From a bacterium (GTDB lineage: Bacteria > Patescibacteriota > Microgenomatia > UBA1400 > PJMF01), in contig OMIS01000030.1 of assembly GCA_900299155.1 (NCBI GenBank), forward strand, positions 1-6,894: a DNA stretch of 6,894 nt. Direction: 5' to 3'. Position 1 is the stretch's first letter, and every line of letters starts with the position of its first letter. Positions 4,747 to 6,894 of this stretch are shown piece by piece. The notes beneath the pieces were generated by a model, which did not search any database, had not been told where the DNA came from, and saw only the letters and a list, made by a program, of their open reading frames with translations. The position numbers and the translations under genes are program-made.

Positions 4747-6396
4747 ATGCCTGCTGTACCACAGACACCACCAGCAACTAAATTACACCTCTGGCAAAAG
4801 CGTATTCCCACTGTGTTGGGGCTCGGTTTTCTTGTGGTGGCGTTGGTGATTGGAGTTATTTTTATTGGTCGAGGTGCAGGCGTCTTCGCACCACGTGCAA
4901 CCGCCGAAACCACACCAAAAAATGTACGCCTCACAAATATCTCAGATACAACCTTTACCGTTTCATTTATGACGGATATTGAAACAACCTCATTTGTGAA
5001 ATATGGAACTGATGAAAACAAAGTTAATTTACAAGTTTCTGATGACAGAGTACAACTTTCCGCAACTTCAGGTGAATATAAACTACATCATATTACGGTT
5101 AAGGGTTTGCAGCCTGGTACACCATACTATTACTTCATTGGCACGGGAGATGGTGCGTTATTTGATAATAATGGCGCGCCATTCAAAATCGTCACAGCCA
5201 AGAAAGGCATCCCTACTTCTGCAAGAACCGTATTTGGAACAGTTACCACACCTACTGGCGCGCCAGCTGAAGGTGCAGTCGTCTACTTGAAAACAGATGG
5301 CGCAGGAGACATGTCCTCACTCGTTACGAATGCTGGAAACTGGGCAGTCGCCCTTTCTAATGCGCGTACTCCAGATGGGAATGGATTTGCCACGATCACT
5401 GATGATACGCAGCTCGCACTTGTCATCCAAGGTGTTGAACCCACACAAACTGCGCAAGCTACTATTTCTGTTGCAGATGCCAAACCTGGGGTACCTAACA
5501 TTACATTTGGTAAAGGTATCGCACTACCAACTACTCCTGCTGCTGCTAGCCAAAGTGCAAAAATTACTACATCTACTCAAGACCTTGTACCACCAGATCA
5601 AGGAGCTTCAAGTAGTGCCACGACATCTACTAAAAGTGCTGATATGAGAACTGCTTTGGGTGGTTTAAACGGCGCACTTGATGCCTCTGCAAGCAGTTCA
5701 GCTAGTAGTAGCGCTGAGGTAGTTTCATTAAATTTGGCGAAGGACTTTAAGTCTGAAGAACCTCCTGTAGTTACTACACAACAGCCTGTCATTACTGGTC
5801 AGGCGGCGCCAAAAGTAAAAGTAAAAATAGAGATCCACTCTGACAACCATATTACTCAAGAAGTAACCGCTGACAGTAAGGGGCAATTTGAAGTGGACTT
5901 GGAGGAATTGAAGGCCAGTCTTGAACCTGGAGAACATACTGTTACCTACACCTATACTGACCCTGCAACAGGTAAAGAATTGACTAAAACAGAAACATTC
6001 GTCGTGCAGCCTCGTACTGAGAACTTGATTGCTCAAGCAAACACAAGTACAACTAGCAGTAGTAGTACAAACACTAGTACCACTGGAACAAGTACTACGG
6101 CCACTGCAAAAACTACTGCTACCCCGAAACCGTCTGCAACTCCATTTGGATCCAATAACCCTTATCCAATTAGCGGTGCGACCTCATCAGCACAAACAAG
6201 TACAAAGAGTGGGACAAAAACTGCATCAGGATCTGCAAGTGCTACGCGCAGTTCAAAAGTTTCAAGCGCTAGTGGACTACCTGTTTCTGGTGCTATCGGG
6301 ACAACGCTAGCTTTGATTTTTGGAGGACTATTCTTCATCATTGCAGGTACTTGGAGCTACTGGGTTTCTGCCACAATGACAACCACTGAAGAGTAA
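4747..6396 (+). CDS. Surface protein with Fn3, carboxypeptidase-regulatory-like and Ig-like domains and an LPVSG/membrane-helix C-terminus
   Basis: The 549-residue product is an extracytoplasmic, membrane-tethered protein. In order: a basic N-terminus (KLHLWQKR), a membrane helix (about 22-41), and a fibronectin type III domain (about 55-150) with TFTVSFMTDIETTSFVKYG and the family's LQPGTPYYYFI turn. Next comes a carboxypeptidase-regulatory/CnaB-like beta domain (about 160-255) opened by TVFGTVTTPTGAPAEGAVVYL, a Ser/Ala linker (about 256-336), an Ig-like domain (about 338-421) with GEHTVTYTYTDPATGKEL, and a Ser/Thr-rich stalk (about 428-510). The end is LPVSG (511-515), a hydrophobic helix (about 516-541) and a short acidic tail ending EE. 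The end resembles a sortase sorting signal but lacks the usual basic tail. Its role is probably adhesion or surface display, possibly tied to the adjacent pilus. I chose ATG 4747 because an upstream in-frame TTG at 4666 lies inside the terminator stem. Confidence 0.85.
   Translation: MPAVPQTPPATKLHLWQKRIPTVLGLGFLVVALVIGVIFIGRGAGVFAPRATAETTPKNVRLTNISDTTFTVSFMTDIETTSFVKYGTDENKVNLQVSDDRVQLSATSGEYKLHHITVKGLQPGTPYYYFIGTGDGALFDNNGAPFKIVTAKKGIPTSARTVFGTVTTPTGAPAEGAVVYLKTDGAGDMSSLVTNAGNWAVALSNARTPDGNGFATITDDTQLALVIQGVEPTQTAQATISVADAKPGVPNITFGKGIALPTTPAAASQSAKITTSTQDLVPPDQGASSSATTSTKSADMRTALGGLNGALDASASSSASSSAEVVSLNLAKDFKSEEPPVVTTQQPVITGQAAPKVKVKIEIHSDNHITQEVTADSKGQFEVDLEELKASLEPGEHTVTYTYTDPATGKELTKTETFVVQPRTENLIAQANTSTTSSSSTNTSTTGTSTTATAKTTATPKPSATPFGSNNPYPISGATSSAQTSTKSGTKTASGSASATRSSKVSSASGLPVSGAIGTTLALIFGGLFFIIAGTWSYWVSATMTTTEE
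5170..5266. repeat. Two GGCGCGCC-centred perfect palindromes
   Basis: AATGGCGCGCCATT (5170-5183) and CTGGCGCGCCAG (5255-5266) are perfect palindromes sharing the core GGCGCGCC, 84 bases apart inside the surface-protein gene. They fall in Gly-Ala-Pro codons at the end of the Fn3 domain and the start of the next domain. They may be chance from codon choice or a recognition site of a DNA-binding or modifying enzyme. Confidence 0.5.
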
Positions 6397-6400
6397 TGTG

Positions 6401-6416
6401 CTGTCTTTTGAGACAG
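6401..6416. terminator. Small hairpin between convergent genes
   Basis: CTGTCT-TTTG-AGACAG is a perfect 6-bp stem with a four-base loop, placed 4 bases after the stop of the surface-protein gene and 13 bases past the stop of the convergent DUF4258 gene. Neither side has a true T tract (AAATAATACTATTTTA follows on the + strand), so it is at best a weak shared terminator. Confidence 0.4.
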
Positions 6417-6429
6417 AAATAATACTATT

Positions 6430-6765
6430 TTAGTGCGTAAAAATCTTGCGAAGTATCCACCAAAGTAATCTGAATGGTGCCAAAACCAGCTGTGTAGCAA
6501 ATGGCTCTCGATCATCTTCACCACGCACCCAAACCGATACAATTAACCATGACTGCTCCTGCTTTTTCCACTGTGCTACCACATGGTAGTTGCGGTTATT
6601 AAGGGTACGAATAAATTTAACAGCACTGTGCCCATGCGGATTCCCTTTTGTTTTATCTGGATCACGGATAACCCAGTAGACACTATCATCACTAATGCTG
6701 CGTTCCTTCATTCGAGCATACGCATGAGTAGTAAAGATAAGATTTTTATATGTATGAGCTGACAC
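6430..6765 (-). CDS. DUF4258-like protein with a hydrophobic C-terminal helix
   Basis: The 111-residue product begins with the pattern typical of DUF4258: FTTHAYARMKERSISDDSV (11-29), an HA..RM.ER.I core, then a Pro/Gly/His loop (PDKTKGNPHGHSAVKF, 36-51), and two beta strands, YHVVAQW (60-66) and SWLIVSVWVR (72-81). Members are small proteins whose fold is thought to resemble RelE/BrnT-type toxins, but most have no proven activity, and I do not claim toxin function. The last 20 residues (LVLAPFRLLWWILRKIF, 93-109) form an amphipathic or hydrophobic helix not part of the core, which could bind membrane or a partner. The start is GTG at 6765, supported by a TACAAT box 8 bases upstream; no later in-frame start preserves the motif. 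No antitoxin-like gene lies beside it in the window. The surface-protein gene ends convergently 33 bases away. Confidence 0.75.
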   Translation of the reverse strand: MSAHTYKNLIFTTHAYARMKERSISDDSVYWVIRDPDKTKGNPHGHSAVKFIRTLNNRNYHVVAQWKKQEQSWLIVSVWVRGEDDREPFATQLVLAPFRLLWWILRKIFTH

Positions 6766-6773
6766 TTTGTTCT

Positions 6774-6779
6774 ATTGTA
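6774..6779 (-). promoter_or_regulatory. -10 box of the DUF4258 gene
   Basis: The leftward strand reads TACAAT 8 bases before the GTG start, the same spacing as at rpsT and murJ, and predicts a leader of about 2 bases. No good -35 hexamer is visible; that region is occupied by a dyad centred at 6804. Confidence 0.5.
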
Positions 6780-6797
6780 CGGAATACTCGGACATTT

Positions 6798-6810
6798 AGG
6801 TAGACTACCT
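6798..6810. promoter_or_regulatory. Dyad symmetry over the -35 region of the DUF4258 promoter
   Basis: AGGTAG-A-CTACCT is a perfect 6-bp inverted repeat around one base, centred about 38 bases upstream of the predicted transcription start of the DUF4258 gene. The position would suit an operator. A related TAGTAGGTGTAG follows at 6812-6822. The rest of the window to 6894 is AT-rich and shows no gene I can support. Confidence 0.35.
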
Positions 6811-6894
6811 TAGTAGGTGTAGAAAAGAAAAATAAGGAGTTAATAGAAATTTCGTGTTGTTTTTTAATTTAAAATTCATTGAATAATAGGGAAA

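Noticed and set aside
6834..6886. AAGGAG followed by a GTG at 6854 as the start of a rightward gene
   Set aside because: The spacing is 14 bases and the frame closes after ten codons; a leader peptide cannot be supported from this alone.
1..6894. Possible recoding of TGA, because no complete gene ends in TGA
   Set aside because: Eight genes are too few to show avoidance, and no in-frame TGA occurs in conserved parts of the proteins, so the standard code is sufficient.
1..6894. CRISPR array, tRNA, rRNA, insertion sequence or prophage genes
   Set aside because: No regularly spaced repeats, cloverleaf-type sequences, transposase or phage motifs, or flanking target duplications were seen on either strand.

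Overview
The window looks like a piece of a Candidate Phyla Radiation (Patescibacteria) genome, most probably a Microgenomates-type lineage. This rests on gene content and style: a short S20 protein, a divergent MurJ, a minimal pilN/pilO pair followed by a small Thr/Pro-tailed membrane protein in place of a lipoprotein PilP, an Fn3-domain surface protein with a C-terminal LPVSG-plus-membrane-helix end, and a DUF4258 protein. The assignment comes from recognising the families and from no database search, so it is moderately secure at best. The standard code appears to be in use; the eight complete genes end in TAA (5) or TAG (3).

Layout. Positions 1-1095 read leftward. A Thr/Pro-rich secreted protein of unknown function (47-763) is followed, behind a good Shine-Dalgarno site, by the first eight codons of another gene that runs off the left edge (1-25). 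To its right lie an intrinsic terminator (801-827) and rpsT (859-1095). A 75-base divergent intergenic region separates rpsT from murJ (1171-2865, rightward). The pilus module follows: pilN (2926-3546), pilO (3561-4178) and a 139-residue single-pass membrane protein (4178-4597). It is closed by a 10-bp stem with an eight-T tail (4626-4685). A separate 549-residue surface protein (4747-6396) ends convergently against a leftward DUF4258 gene (6430-6765). The last 129 bases hold that gene's promoter, a dyad symmetry and AT-rich DNA with no gene I can support.

How it fits together. Most of the window serves the cell envelope. MurJ supplies lipid-linked peptidoglycan precursor to the outer face. 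PilN and PilO form the inner-membrane alignment complex of a type IV pilus or related secretion machine. The Fn3/Ig-like protein and the Thr/Pro-rich secreted protein are probable surface or wall-spanning products.

The most interesting signal is regulatory. Four transcription units have a TATAAT or TACAAT box only 8-10 bases before the start codon, which predicts leaderless or nearly leaderless mRNAs. The gene internal to the leftward unit (1-25) has a conventional Shine-Dalgarno site instead. I see no mobile element, CRISPR array, tRNA or rRNA. The window looks like ordinary CPR core and envelope territory, and I do not see strong evidence for a wholly new system.
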